From positions 1 to 32,013 of the forward strand of contig NZ_JAANCN010000021.1 of the NCBI RefSeq assembly GCF_011326735.1: DNA of 32,013 nucleotides. The letters run 5' to 3'. Positions 1-6,671 of the stretch are shown here, piece after piece. Origin of the DNA: Phycicoccus endophyticus. GTDB lineage: Bacteria; Actinomycetota; Actinomycetes; Actinomycetales; Dermatophilaceae. Positions within the stretch are counted from its first letter, which is position 1, and each line of letters starts with the position of its first letter. The position numbers and the translations under genes were made by a program. A model generated the notes under the pieces. That model ran no database searches and had not been told where the DNA came from. It saw nothing but the letters and a program-made list of their open reading frames with translations.

Positions 1-1
1 C

Positions 2-118
2 GTCGCCGCCACCCTCAACAGCCGCCCCCGCAAGACCCTCGGCTGGAAGACCCCAGCTGAGGCCTTCGCCGAGCAACTACAGTCCATCCCACAAGCCGGT
101 GGTGCAACGATCGATTGA
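2..118 (+). pseudogene. IS30-family transposase, C-terminal fragment (runs off left edge)
   Basis: The frame is open from the window edge to a TGA at 116-118 and encodes about 38 residues. They contain the motif LNSRPRKTLGWKTPAEAF, which is the typical C-terminal end of IS30-family DDE transposases. The rest of the gene lies outside the window, so whether the copy is intact upstream cannot be seen. Two bases after its stop the sequence switches to an IS3-type transposase, so the two elements are fused or nested. No IS30 terminal inverted repeat can be recognised at the junction. The IS30 assignment is from motif recall. Confidence 0.75.
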
Positions 119-416
119 ACCCAGCCAATTCCGCAGCAGGAAGCACGTCCGCGCACTCCACCGTCACGACATGGTCGGGTCAATGGGCCGGGTCGGCGCC
201 TGCGGCGACAACGCCGCCATGGAGAGCTTCTTCTCCCTGCTCCAGAAGAACGTCCTCGACCGGCGCACCTGGACCACCCGCGACGAGCTCCGGATCGCCA
301 ACGTCACCTGGATCGAACGGACCTACCACCGCCGCCGACGGCAGGACGCCCTCGGCCGATTGACCCCCATCGAGTACGAGACGATCATGACCACACCGGC
401 CACTCAGGCCGCCTGA
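99..416 (+). pseudogene. IS3-family transposase (OrfB/integrase core), C-terminal fragment
   Basis: The similarity to IS3-type transposases starts at about 120 (SQFRSRKHVRAL) and runs to the TGA at 414-416. The apparent ATG at 99 belongs to the preceding IS30 sequence, so this is not a real start. Visible features are the GSMGRVGACGDNAAMESFF block, which holds the last catalytic Glu of the DDE triad, and the C-terminal YHRRRRQDALGRLTPIEYE block. The N-terminal two thirds, including both catalytic Asp residues, are missing, so the protein cannot be active. The element was probably truncated by the IS30 element on its left. The frame stays open beyond the stop codon into a recombinase remnant. 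Confidence 0.8.
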
Positions 417-449
417 CCCAACCTGTCACCTATCGGTGCAGCAGTCCCG
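119..449 (+). mobile_element. IS3-family element remnant, right end present
   Basis: The remnant comprises the 3' end of the transposase plus about 30 non-coding bases. Within these, CACCTATCGGTGCAGCAGTC (428-447) resembles the right terminal repeat of actinobacterial IS3 elements. From 450 the sequence becomes recombinase coding DNA, so the right boundary is placed at about 448. The left end is missing. The exact boundary and target-site duplication cannot be determined because the left flank has been replaced by IS30 DNA. Confidence 0.6.
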
Positions 450-722
450 CTCGCCGACGTCGAGACCAGCTACGAGACCGCCCGAACCACCCTGACCGAA
501 GTCCTCGACCTCCTGCGTGACTGCCACGCCGCCTACCTCGAGGCCAACGGCGACATCCGTCGCCTATTCAACCAAGCCTTCTTCACCCGGATCGTGATCG
601 AAGAGGACGACGAGACCCGGGAACGCCGCCTCCACGTCGACCTAAACAGACCCTTCGACGCCCTCCTCGACCGCGCCTCCGCCAGTGCCCAAGGAGCCAC
701 GGACGACGCGCCGAAACGCGAA

Positions 723-752
723 ACCGCCCGCCGGACGAATCCGGCGGGCGGT
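723..752 (-). terminator. strong hairpin downstream of tRNA-Ala
   Basis: ACCGCCCGCCGG and CCGGCGGGCGGT form a perfect 12-bp stem around a 6-base loop. On the minus strand it lies 35 bases after the tRNA 3' end and is followed by a weak T-rich tract (TTTCGCGTTTC). It is the likely transcription terminator of the tRNA. It also sits inside the read-through frame of the recombinase remnant. Confidence 0.7.
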
Positions 753-765
753 CTACCCACGATCC

Positions 766-785
766 AGGGTTCTGATAAGAACCCT
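766..785 (-). other. 7-bp hairpin immediately 3' of tRNA-Ala
   Basis: AGGGTTC and GAACCCT pair perfectly around TGATAA. The stem begins one base beyond the encoded CCA end of the tRNA. It could be a 3'-trailer processing structure or a first, short terminator. It also lies where the crossover site of a tRNA-targeting integrase would be expected. Confidence 0.4.
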
Positions 786-862
<77 letters not shown>

Positions 863-892
863 GAGTGGGTGACCCCCGCAGGGGCGACGGGA

Positions 893-921
893 AGTCTACC
901 TACGCCCCGGTGGTCACCCAA
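893..921 (-). promoter_or_regulatory. promoter of tRNA-Ala
   Basis: On the minus strand TTGGGT (921-916) and TAGACT (898-893) are 17 bases apart, the spacing of a housekeeping sigma promoter. Transcription would start about 6-7 bases downstream, leaving a short 5' leader before the tRNA at 862. The -35 box begins only 8 bases after the stop of the upstream phosphatase gene, so the tRNA can be expressed on its own. Confidence 0.55.
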
Positions 922-928
922 ATCGGCC

Positions 929-1588
929 TCAGGGGGGCGTCGCCGGGCCGGCCCCGCCGGCGCCCGCCGAGGCGTTCCACGCCTGCAGGCGCCAGCCGTC
1001 TCGCCCCTCGACGAGCTCGCCCCAGTGGCAGTTGCCGAGGCCGCCGAGCACCCGCCAGGCGACCCGGTGCTCCAGCCCGAGCAGCCACCCCACGCCGGCC
1101 CGTCCGGCAGCCCCGTGGGTCGAGACGACGACGCACTCCCCCGCGCCCATCGCCCCGAGCACCTCCTCGAGCGCCTCCGCGACCCGGGCGACGACGTCGG
1201 CCATCGTCTCGCCGTCCCCCCCGCGGCGGACGTCCTCGCCGCTCAGCACGGCGGCCCGCTCCTGCGGCCAGCGCTCGGTGACCTGCGCGTTGGTCAGCCC
1301 CTGCCAGCGTCCCGCGTGGATCTCGCGCAGCCGGGCGTCCTCGTGCAGCGGGACACCACACGCCCGGGCGACGCTCTCGCCCGTACGGCGCGCCCGCTGC
1401 AGGTCCGAGGTGACCACCCGGGTGGGGCGCAGCGCCGCCAGGGCGGGCCCGACGGCGGCGGCCTGCTGCTCCCCACGGGCCGAGAGCGGGCTGTCGAGCT
1501 GGCCCTGCCAGATGCCGGCCGCGTTGTGCGTCGTCTCGCCGTGGCGGAGGACGACGAGCCGCCGGGGGCCACCGGGGCCGGCGCTCAC
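929..1588 (-). CDS. histidine phosphatase family protein (phosphoglycerate mutase-like)
   Basis: The product is 219 residues and starts at a GTG (1588-1586) that overlaps the rsfS stop as GTGA. Residues 14-19 are LRHGET, the histidine phosphatase signature whose His is phosphorylated. An RARRTGESV segment follows. The second catalytic His lies in VVSTHGAAGR near residue 165. The family hydrolyses phosphate esters through a phospho-His intermediate; phosphoglycerate mutase, CobC-like alpha-ribazole phosphatase and glucosyl-3-phosphoglycerate phosphatase all share the fold, so the substrate cannot be read from sequence. In actinobacteria this gene commonly ends the nadD-rsfS unit, as here, and the GTGA overlap implies translational coupling to rsfS. 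The C-terminal Gly/Ala/Pro tail carries no recognised domain. Confidence 0.9.
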   Translation of the reverse strand: MSAGPGGPRRLVVLRHGETTHNAAGIWQGQLDSPLSARGEQQAAAVGPALAALRPTRVVTSDLQRARRTGESVARACGVPLHEDARLREIHAGRWQGLTNAQVTERWPQERAAVLSGEDVRRGGDGETMADVVARVAEALEEVLGAMGAGECVVVSTHGAAGRAGVGWLLGLEHRVAWRVLGGLGNCHWGELVEGRDGWRLQAWNASAGAGGAGPATPP

Positions 1589-1965
1589 CGCCCGCCCTGC
1601 TCGGTGCCGACGACCCCGAGGTCGACGATCGGGCAGTCGCGCCACAGCCGGGCGAGCTCGTAGAACTCGCGCTCCTCGTCGTGCTGGACGTGCACGACGA
1701 TGTCGCCGAAGTCGATGAGCACCCACCGGCCCTCGCGCCGGCCCTCGCGCCGCAGCGGGCGGGACCCACGCTCGCGCAGGACGTCCTCGACCTCGTCGAC
1801 GATCGAGCCGACCTGCCGCTCGGTCTCGGCCGAGACGATGACGAAGACGTCGGTGAGCGCGAGCTCGTCGGAGACGTCGATCCCCGTGATGGTCGTCGCG
1901 AGCTTGTCCGAGGCCGCGTGCGCGGCGGCCCGGGCCAGCTCGAGGGCGTGGTCGGTGGCGGTCAC
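1585..1965 (-). CDS. rsfS: ribosome silencing factor RsfS
   Basis: The product is 126 residues and begins at a GTG overlapping the nadD stop. It matches the RsfS/Iojap family: [18 protein letters not shown] at the N-terminus, then the [19 protein letters not shown] core, [14 protein letters not shown], and the diagnostic [19 protein letters not shown] block near residues 80-100. RsfS binds ribosomal protein uL14 on the 50S subunit and blocks subunit joining when nutrients are scarce. Length is normal for the family. The gene sits between nadD and a histidine phosphatase with 4-base overlaps on both sides, the usual actinobacterial order. Confidence 0.95.
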   Translation of the reverse strand: MTATDHALELARAAAHAASDKLATTITGIDVSDELALTDVFVIVSAETERQVGSIVDEVEDVLRERGSRPLRREGRREGRWVLIDFGDIVVHVQHDEEREFYELARLWRDCPIVDLGVVGTEQGGR

Positions 1966-2552
1966 GGTGCTCCTCGGTAGAGGTGGTACTTCGAGATGTA
2001 CTGGACGACGCCGTCGGGCACGAGGTACCAGACGGGCTCGCCGTCCCGGACCCGCTCGCGGCAGTCGGTGGAGGAGATCGCCATCGCCGGCACTTCCTGG
2101 AGGGTGACCCCGTCCGCCGGCAGCCCGAGCTCGCTGAGGACGTAGCCCGGCCGGGTGACACCGACGAAGTGCGCGAGCCGCCACAGCGCGTCGGCGTCCT
2201 TCCACGACAGGATCTGGGCGAGCGCGTCGGCGCCGGTGATGAAGAACAGCTCGGCGTCCGGGCGTTCGGCGTGCAGGTCGCGCAGCGTGTCGACGGTGTA
2301 CGTCGGCCCCTCCCGGTCGATGTCGACCCGGGAGACGGTGAAGCGCGGGTTCGAGGCGGTCGCGATGACCGTCATCAGGTAGCGGTGCTCGGCCGCCGAG
2401 ACCTCACGGGCGTCCTTCTGCCACGGCCGGCCGGTCGGCACGAAGACGACCTCGTCGAGCCCGAAGAGCGCCTGGACCTCCGAGGCGGCGACGAGGTGGC
2501 CGTGGTGGATCGGGTCGAACGTCCCGCCCATCACCCCGACCCGCAACGGCAC
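1962..2552 (-). CDS. nadD: nicotinate-nucleotide adenylyltransferase NadD
   Basis: NadD adenylates nicotinate mononucleotide to deamido-NAD in cytoplasmic NAD synthesis. The ATP-binding motif [11 protein letters not shown] lies at residues 9-19, followed by [10 protein letters not shown], the FITGADAL motif and the C-terminal [10 protein letters not shown] motif, where the more usual residue after ISST-x is Ile. The GTG at 2552 is chosen because it gives [10 protein letters not shown], the normal distance to the motif; an ATG at 2531 would give 189 residues starting right at the motif. With GTG the protein is 196 residues, normal for the family. Its TGA overlaps the rsfS GTG. The small membrane gene upstream ends five bases before this start, so both are probably co-transcribed. 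Confidence 0.93.
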   Translation of the reverse strand: MPLRVGVMGGTFDPIHHGHLVAASEVQALFGLDEVVFVPTGRPWQKDAREVSAAEHRYLMTVIATASNPRFTVSRVDIDREGPTYTVDTLRDLHAERPDAELFFITGADALAQILSWKDADALWRLAHFVGVTRPGYVLSELGLPADGVTLQEVPAMAISSTDCRERVRDGEPVWYLVPDGVVQYISKYHLYRGAP

Positions 2553-2557
2553 CTCGC

Positions 2558-2779
2558 TCAGTGGTGCCCCGGGTGCTCGGGCCAGTGCGCCTCCTCGCGC
2601 TCCGGCTCGCCGGCGGCGGCGGGCGGGGGCGCGTACTTGTGGTGCGTGCCGCGGAAGGACCACGTGACACCGAGGAGGAAGGCGAAGGCGAGGATCGCGA
2701 GGACGCCGACGAGCCACGGGGGGATCGGGAGCTCCCGGTGGGCCTCCTCGGCAGCGATGAGCACGGCGGTCGTCGACAT
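2558..2779 (-). CDS. small single-pass membrane protein upstream of nadD
   Basis: The product is 73 residues. A short N-terminus with acidic EEAHRE is followed by one hydrophobic helix ([19 protein letters not shown], about residues 23-41), then a basic FRGTHHKY turn and a Pro/Ala/Glu/His-rich tail ending in PGHH. No enzymatic motif is visible. Small proteins of this kind are found before nadD in several Micrococcales, but no function is known to me. The ATG at 2779 is used because a TAGGGT -10 box ends seven bases before it, implying a leaderless transcript. The His-rich tail could bind metal, which is speculation. Confidence 0.75.
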   Translation of the reverse strand: MSTTAVLIAAEEAHRELPIPPWLVGVLAILAFAFLLGVTWSFRGTHHKYAPPPAAAGEPEREEAHWPEHPGHH

Positions 2780-2786
2780 GCGGACC

Positions 2787-2792
2787 ACCCTA
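2787..2792 (-). promoter_or_regulatory. -10 box, leaderless start of membrane protein-nadD-rsfS unit
   Basis: TAGGGT on the minus strand fits the actinobacterial TANNNT -10 pattern and is separated from the ATG at 2779 by seven bases, so the transcript would begin at or next to the start codon. No good -35 hexamer is seen. The DnaA-box-like repeats start ten bases upstream. Confidence 0.45.
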
Positions 2793-2801
2793 CCGTCCCG
2801 G

Positions 2802-2868
2802 TTGTCCACGGATTTCGTCCACAGGGCTGTGCACGACGGCGCCGCCGAGCACCACCGCTTGTGGACGA
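2802..2868. promoter_or_regulatory. cluster of four DnaA-box-like 9-mers
   Basis: Against the high-GC actinobacterial consensus TTGTCCACA, the sites are TTGTCCACG (2802-2810, plus, one mismatch), TCGTCCACA (2815-2823, plus, one mismatch), TCGTGCACA (2828-2836, minus, two mismatches) and TCGTCCACA (2860-2868, minus, one mismatch). Four such sites in 67 bases is more than expected by chance. They overlap the upstream part of the promoter for the membrane protein-nadD unit. DnaA binding is an inference. Confidence 0.45.
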
Positions 2869-3233
2869 CACGCCATCGCCCCGTGGGGGCCGAAGAAGAT
2901 GCTCACAACCGCTTGCACCGGTGGGCCCGGGGCGACTAGAACAGTCCTCGCGCCCCCTCGGCGGCACCGGTGCGAAAGGCCTTCGGGCCGTAGTCGTCCC
3001 GGGGGCGGGTCGTTCGGATAACGGCACACCGACCTCGCTCGCGGGAGACCGCGACGGGGCCGTACCGTCCCCCACCGGGGCGGTGCGCCGCGCGCGACGG
3101 CGCGGGTGCCGCGGCCGACGGCCCGGAGTCGAAGTTCGCCCACCGGGCGGCGCCACCGTCGCGTGGCAGACCTCTGTGCGGCCTCGTCGCAGGGACCGAC
3201 CGGCTCGAGTCACCCCGGCGACAGGGCGCCGGA
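2869..3233. other. gene-free stretch, no recognisable CDS
   Basis: Short frames exist on both strands but none resembles a known protein or has a convincing start, and the codon pattern is not that of the neighbours. Local structure includes GCACCGGTG near 2915 pairing with CACCGGTGC near 2965, and GGCC-TTCG-GGCC (2979-2990), a UUCG-type tetraloop. I checked by eye for RNase P RNA, tmRNA, SRP RNA and 6S RNA hallmark sequences and saw none. With the strong hairpin at 3234-3266, a plus-strand small RNA is possible but unproven. Confidence 0.35.
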
Positions 3234-3266
3234 GAGGGCCCCCGAATCTCATACTCGGGGGCCCTC
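3234..3266. terminator. strong orphan hairpin (12-bp stem)
   Basis: GAGGGCCCCCGA and TCGGGGGCCCTC form a perfect 12-bp stem with a 9-base loop. There is no annotated gene ending on either side: the membrane protein gene starts leftward at 2779 and the glycosyltransferase starts rightward at 3334. It therefore either ends an unseen transcript or insulates the downstream promoter. Confidence 0.5.
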
Positions 3267-3320
3267 CGACGTGCACAGGCCGTGCACGGCCACACACAGC
3301 CGGGGCACGGGGTCGGCCCC

Positions 3321-3326
3321 TACCCT
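3321..3326 (+). promoter_or_regulatory. -10 box, leaderless start of glycosyltransferase
   Basis: TACCCT ends seven bases before the ATG at 3334, giving a leaderless transcript. No convincing -35 hexamer or ribosome binding site is present, which supports this reading and fixes the start codon. Confidence 0.5.
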
Positions 3327-3333
3327 GGACGTC

Positions 3334-4419
3334 ATGGCCGAGCCCACCCCGGAGCTGAGCGTCGTCGTCCCGATGTTCGACGAGGAGGCGGTGCTGCCCC
3401 TCTTCGTCGAGCGGCTGCGCCCGGTCGCCGAGACCTGGGGGGTGCCCTACGAGATCCTCTGCGTCGACGACGGCTCCCGGGACGCCACCCCCGTGCTCCT
3501 CCAGCGCCTGCGCCGGGAGTGGCCGGAGGTCCGGGTGCTGCGGCTGCGCGCCAACGCCGGGCACCAGGCGGCCATCTCGGCCGGCCTGTCCCGGGCGCGC
3601 GGACGGTGGGTCGTCACCATCGACGCCGACCTGCAGGACCCGCCGGAGGTCATCGGGACGATGCTGCGGGTCGCCCGTGAGGAGGGCGTCGACGTCGTCT
3701 ACGGCGTGCGCGAGGACCGCTCGAGCGACTCGGTGTTCAAGCGGGTCACCGCACGCGCCTTCTACCGCTCCATCCGCGCCCTGTCCGACGTCGACGCGCA
3801 CGTCGACGCGGGCGACTTCCGGCTGATGTCCCGGGCCACCGTCGAGGCGGTGTGCGCGCTGCCCGAGCAGGGCCGGGTGCTCCGCCTCGTCGTGCCGGCT
3901 CTCGGCTTCCCGAGCGCCTCGGTCGGCTACCGCCGCGAGCGCCGGGCCGCCGGTGAGTCGAAGTACCCCCTGGCCCGGATGCTGCGCCTGTCCCTCGACG
4001 GCGTCACGGGCTTCTCCATCGTGCCGCTGCGGCTCGCGACATGGCTGGGCCTGCTCGGCGGCCTGGGCGCGCTCGCCGTGCTCGTGTACGCGGTCGTGGC
4101 GATGCTCCTCGGCGACACCCTCCCCGGCTGGACCTCGACGGTCGTCATCGTCGCGGGGGTCGGCGCCGTGCAGCTGCTCGCCCTGGGCATCCTCGGGGAG
4201 TACGTCGGACGCACGTACACGGCTCTCCAGGCCCGCCCGAGCTACTTCGTGGCCCACGACAGCCTCGAGGAGGTCCGGGCACCGGTACGCCCGCACGTCG
4301 TCCCCGTGCGGGACGACGTGCGGGACGAGCCGGCCGACGACGTCGAGCCGGGCGGGCCGGGCGAGGACGCGGGGCATCCGCCGCCCCGGCGGGCGGCCGG
4401 CGGTCAGACGCGGACCTGA
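3334..4419 (+). CDS. DPM1/GtrB-like family 2 glycosyltransferase, membrane-anchored
   Basis: The product is 361 residues. The GT-A domain starts with [14 protein letters not shown] (8-21), followed by VDDGSRD (44-50), [10 protein letters not shown] and the metal-binding DADLQDPPE (97-105). Two C-terminal transmembrane helices lie near 231-257 and 268-292, followed by GEYVGRTY. This is the layout of polyprenyl-phosphate sugar transferases such as dolichol-phosphate mannose synthase and bactoprenol glucosyltransferase. The likely reaction transfers a sugar from a nucleotide donor to polyprenyl phosphate on the inner membrane face; the sugar is not predictable. A charged, Pro/Asp/Arg-rich tail of about 70 residues is extra. 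The gene is alone on its strand, converges on proA, and the last 16 bases overlap the end of proA. Confidence 0.88.
   Translation: MAEPTPELSVVVPMFDEEAVLPLFVERLRPVAETWGVPYEILCVDDGSRDATPVLLQRLRREWPEVRVLRLRANAGHQAAISAGLSRARGRWVVTIDADLQDPPEVIGTMLRVAREEGVDVVYGVREDRSSDSVFKRVTARAFYRSIRALSDVDAHVDAGDFRLMSRATVEAVCALPEQGRVLRLVVPALGFPSASVGYRRERRAAGESKYPLARMLRLSLDGVTGFSIVPLRLATWLGLLGGLGALAVLVYAVVAMLLGDTLPGWTSTVVIVAGVGAVQLLALGILGEYVGRTYTALQARPSYFVAHDSLEEVRAPVRPHVVPVRDDVRDEPADDVEPGGPGEDAGHPPPRRAAGGQTRT
4290..4324. repeat. 15-bp perfect inverted repeat inside the glycosyltransferase tail
   Basis: CCCGCACGTCGTCCC (4290-4304) and its exact reverse complement (4310-4324) flank a 5-base loop. It lies in the low-complexity C-terminal tail of the plus-strand gene and 80 bases downstream of the proA stop on the other strand. 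It may act as a terminator for proA while encoding protein for the convergent gene. Confidence 0.6.
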
Positions 4420-5696
4420 CCGTCCCCCTCGACGACCCACTTCGTGCTCGTCAGCTCCGGCAGCGCCATCGGGCCGCGGGCGTGCAGCTTCTGGGTCGAG
4501 ATGCCGATCTCGGCGCCGAAGCCGAACTCTCCCCCGTCGGTGAAGCGGGTGCTCGCGTTGACCATGACCGCGGCCGCGTCGACCTCCGCGACGAACCGGC
4601 GGGCCGCGGCACGGTCCTCGGTGACGATGGCCTCGGTGTGTCCCGACCCGAACCGCCGGATGTGCGACATCGCGCCGTCGAGGTCCTCGACGACGCCGAC
4701 GGCCATCTCCAGGCCGAGGAACTCCGTGGCGAAGTGCTCCTCGGTGGCCGGGTCGTGCGGGACCCCGGCCGCCTCCGCGCTCGCCGAGGCCACCGGGTCG
4801 GTGTGCAGCAGCACGCCCTCGGCGGACAGCGCGGCGAGGACCTTGGGCAGGAACGCGTCCGCGACGTCGCGGTGGACCAGGAGGGACTCGGCGGCGTTGC
4901 ACACGCTCGGCCGGTGGGTCTTGGCGTTGACGGCGATCGCGAGCGCCTCCTCGAGGTCGGCGCCGGCATCGACGTAGACGTGGCAGTTGCCGACACCCGT
5001 CTCGATGACCGGCACGCTGGAGCCGGTGACGACCGCCTGGATGAGCTCGGCCCCGCCTCGCGGGATGAGCAGGTCGACGAGGCCCCGCGCGGTCATCAGC
5101 GCGCGGACGACGCCGTGGCCGCCCTCGAGCAGGCTCACCGCGTCCGCCGGCAGCCCGTGGGCCTCCAGGGCGCGGCGCAGGACGCCGACGAGTGCCCGGT
5201 TGGTCTCGGCGGCCGCGCTGCCCCCGCGCAGGACGACGGCGTTGCCGGACTTCAGCCCGAGGCCGGCGGCGTCGACCGTGACGTTCGGGCGGGCCTCGTA
5301 GATCATCCCGACGACCCCCATCGGGACGCGCACCTGGCGGATCTGGAGGCCGTTGGCGAGGGTGGAGCCGCGCACCACCTCCCCGACGGGGTCCGGCAGG
5401 GCGGCGATGTCGCGCAGCGCCTGCGCCACCGCCGCGACCCGGTCGGGGTCGAGCCGCAGGCGGTCCTGCAGCGAGCCGGCCATGCCCTCGGCGCGACCAC
5501 GGTCGAGGTCGCGCTCGTTCGCGGCGACGACCTCGTCGGTGGCCGCCAGGAGGGCGTCCGCGAGTGCCTCGAGGGCGGCGTCCTTCTCCGCCCGCGAGAG
5601 CAGGGCGAGCCGGCGGGAGGCGGTGGCGGCGGCCTCGGCGACCCGCCGCACCTGCGCGGTGTCGGCGGCGTCCGGAGCGGTCGTGGGTTCGGCCAT
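4404..5696 (-). CDS. proA: glutamate-5-semialdehyde dehydrogenase ProA
   Basis: ProA reduces gamma-glutamyl phosphate with NADPH to glutamate semialdehyde, the second step of proline synthesis. The 430-residue protein has normal length. Visible are the N-terminal helical region, [31 protein letters not shown], the catalytic cysteine in [13 protein letters not shown] near residue 266, and the C-terminal [20 protein letters not shown] and HARGPMAL blocks. The ATG at 5696 is chosen because a TACCCT -10 box ends six bases upstream. In most actinobacteria proA follows proB directly; here a plus-strand pdxY lies between, so proA has its own promoter. Its 3' end overlaps the convergent glycosyltransferase gene by 16 bases. 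Confidence 0.96.
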   Translation of the reverse strand: MAEPTTAPDAADTAQVRRVAEAAATASRRLALLSRAEKDAALEALADALLAATDEVVAANERDLDRGRAEGMAGSLQDRLRLDPDRVAAVAQALRDIAALPDPVGEVVRGSTLANGLQIRQVRVPMGVVGMIYEARPNVTVDAAGLGLKSGNAVVLRGGSAAAETNRALVGVLRRALEAHGLPADAVSLLEGGHGVVRALMTARGLVDLLIPRGGAELIQAVVTGSSVPVIETGVGNCHVYVDAGADLEEALAIAVNAKTHRPSVCNAAESLLVHRDVADAFLPKVLAALSAEGVLLHTDPVASASAEAAGVPHDPATEEHFATEFLGLEMAVGVVEDLDGAMSHIRRFGSGHTEAIVTEDRAAARRFVAEVDAAAVMVNASTRFTDGGEFGFGAEIGISTQKLHARGPMALPELTSTKWVVEGDGQVRV

Positions 5697-5702
5697 GAGC
5701 CC

Positions 5703-5708
5703 AGGGTA
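5703..5708 (-). promoter_or_regulatory. -10 box, leaderless start of proA
   Basis: TACCCT on the minus strand lies six bases before the ATG. The extended sequence CGACCTACCCT is identical to that before the radical SAM gene at 19561. Confidence 0.5.
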
Positions 5709-5715
5709 GGTCGTG

Positions 5716-5746
5716 CCGGTGGGCGGGGGCGGCCTCCGCCCACCGG
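5716..5746. repeat. 11-bp inverted repeat between divergent proA and pdxY
   Basis: CCGGTGGGCGG (5716-5726) and CCGCCCACCGG (5736-5746) are exact reverse complements around a 9-base GC-rich loop. As both genes are transcribed away from it, it is better read as an operator-like or insulating element than as a terminator of either. It begins eight bases upstream of the proA -10 box. Confidence 0.5.
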
Positions 5747-5788
5747 ACCGCCCGCGCCCGCCGCCCGGGCGGTGACAGGATGGGCAGG

Positions 5789-6643
5789 GTGACGACGATC
5801 CTGTCCATCCAGTCCTCGGTCGCCTACGGCCACGTCGGCAACTCCGCCGCCGTCTTCCCCCTCCAGCGCCTCGGGGTGGAGGTGTGGCCCGTCCACACCG
5901 TCCACTTCAGCAACCACACCGGCTACGGCGCCTGGCGCGGGCCGCTCATGGCACCCGAGGACGTGCGCGAGGTGGTCACCGGGGTGCAGGAGCGCGGCGC
6001 GCTCGAGGAGGTCGACGCGGTGCTCTCGGGCTACCAGGGGGGCGAGCAGATCGGCGAGGTCATCCTCGACGCCGTCGCTCGGACCAAGGCGGCCAGCCCC
6101 CGGGCGATCTACGCCTGCGACCCGGTCATGGGCAACGCCAAGTCCGGCTGCTTCGTCCACCCGGCCATCCCGGTCCTCCTGCGTGAGCGGGTCGTGCCGC
6201 AGGCGGACCTGATCACCCCGAACCAGTTCGAGCTGGGGTTCCTCACCGAGACCGAGCCGGACGACCTGGACTCCACGCTGGCCTCGGTGGAGGCCGCCCG
6301 GGCCATGGGCCCCTCCACCGTGCTCGTGACGAGCGTGCTGCGCCCGGACCGGCCGGAGGGCACCATCGAGATGCTCGCGGTGCACGGCGACGGTGCGTGG
6401 ATCGTGCGCACCCCCCATCTGCCGCTCAAGGCCAACGGCTCCGGTGACGTCACCGCGGCCCTGTTCACGGCACACCTGCTCGAGACCGGCGACGCCGGCC
6501 TGGCGCTCGGGCGCACGGTCTCCTCAGTGTTCGACCTGCTCCAGCGCACGCTGGACTCCGGCCGGCGCGAGCTGCAGCTCGTCCAGAGCCAGGAGGAGAT
6601 CGCCCGTCCGCGGATGCAGTTCGACGTCGAGCGCCTGCGCTGA
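5789..6643 (+). CDS. pdxY: pyridoxal kinase PdxY
   Basis: PdxY phosphorylates pyridoxal with ATP in the B6 salvage pathway. Compared with E. coli Pdx[27 protein letters not shown] aligns at the N-terminus in two stretches ([12 protein letters not shown] and FPLQRLG), then [24 protein letters not shown] and the C-terminal anion-hole/catalytic block [11 protein letters not shown]. The GTG at 5789 is preferred over the ATG at 5780: it aligns with the known start, and AGGATGG lies five bases before it. This gives 284 residues, normal for the family. The gene stands alone on the plus strand between proA and proB of the proline pathway; its stop is 28 bases from the convergent proB stop. Confidence 0.92.
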   Translation: MTTILSIQSSVAYGHVGNSAAVFPLQRLGVEVWPVHTVHFSNHTGYGAWRGPLMAPEDVREVVTGVQERGALEEVDAVLSGYQGGEQIGEVILDAVARTKAASPRAIYACDPVMGNAKSGCFVHPAIPVLLRERVVPQADLITPNQFELGFLTETEPDDLDSTLASVEAARAMGPSTVLVTSVLRPDRPEGTIEMLAVHGDGAWIVRTPHLPLKANGSGDVTAALFTAHLLETGDAGLALGRTVSSVFDLLQRTLDSGRRELQLVQSQEEIARPRMQFDVERLR

Positions 6644-6671
6644 CCTCGAGGCCGGGGGCGAGGCCCGGGCG

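Noticed and set aside
2936-3295. 119-residue minus-strand frame in the gene-free stretch
   Set aside because: No recognisable domain, Arg/Pro/Gly-rich composition, passes through the hairpin, and no ribosome binding site.
3106-3333. Upstream extension of the glycosyltransferase frame
   Set aside because: The extension would pass through the 12-bp hairpin and lacks similarity; the TACCCT box seven bases before the ATG at 3334 supports the shorter start.
2404-5808. Very long minus-strand frame of more than 1100 codons
   Set aside because: It runs through nadD, the intergenic region, antisense of the glycosyltransferase and out of frame of proA. Its composition is Arg/Gly/Pro low complexity typical of a GC-rich shadow frame, and it overlaps proven genes.
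6644-6671. Possible shared terminator between pdxY and proB
   Set aside because: Only a weak CCTCG/CGAGG pairing overlapping the gap is seen; not enough to call.
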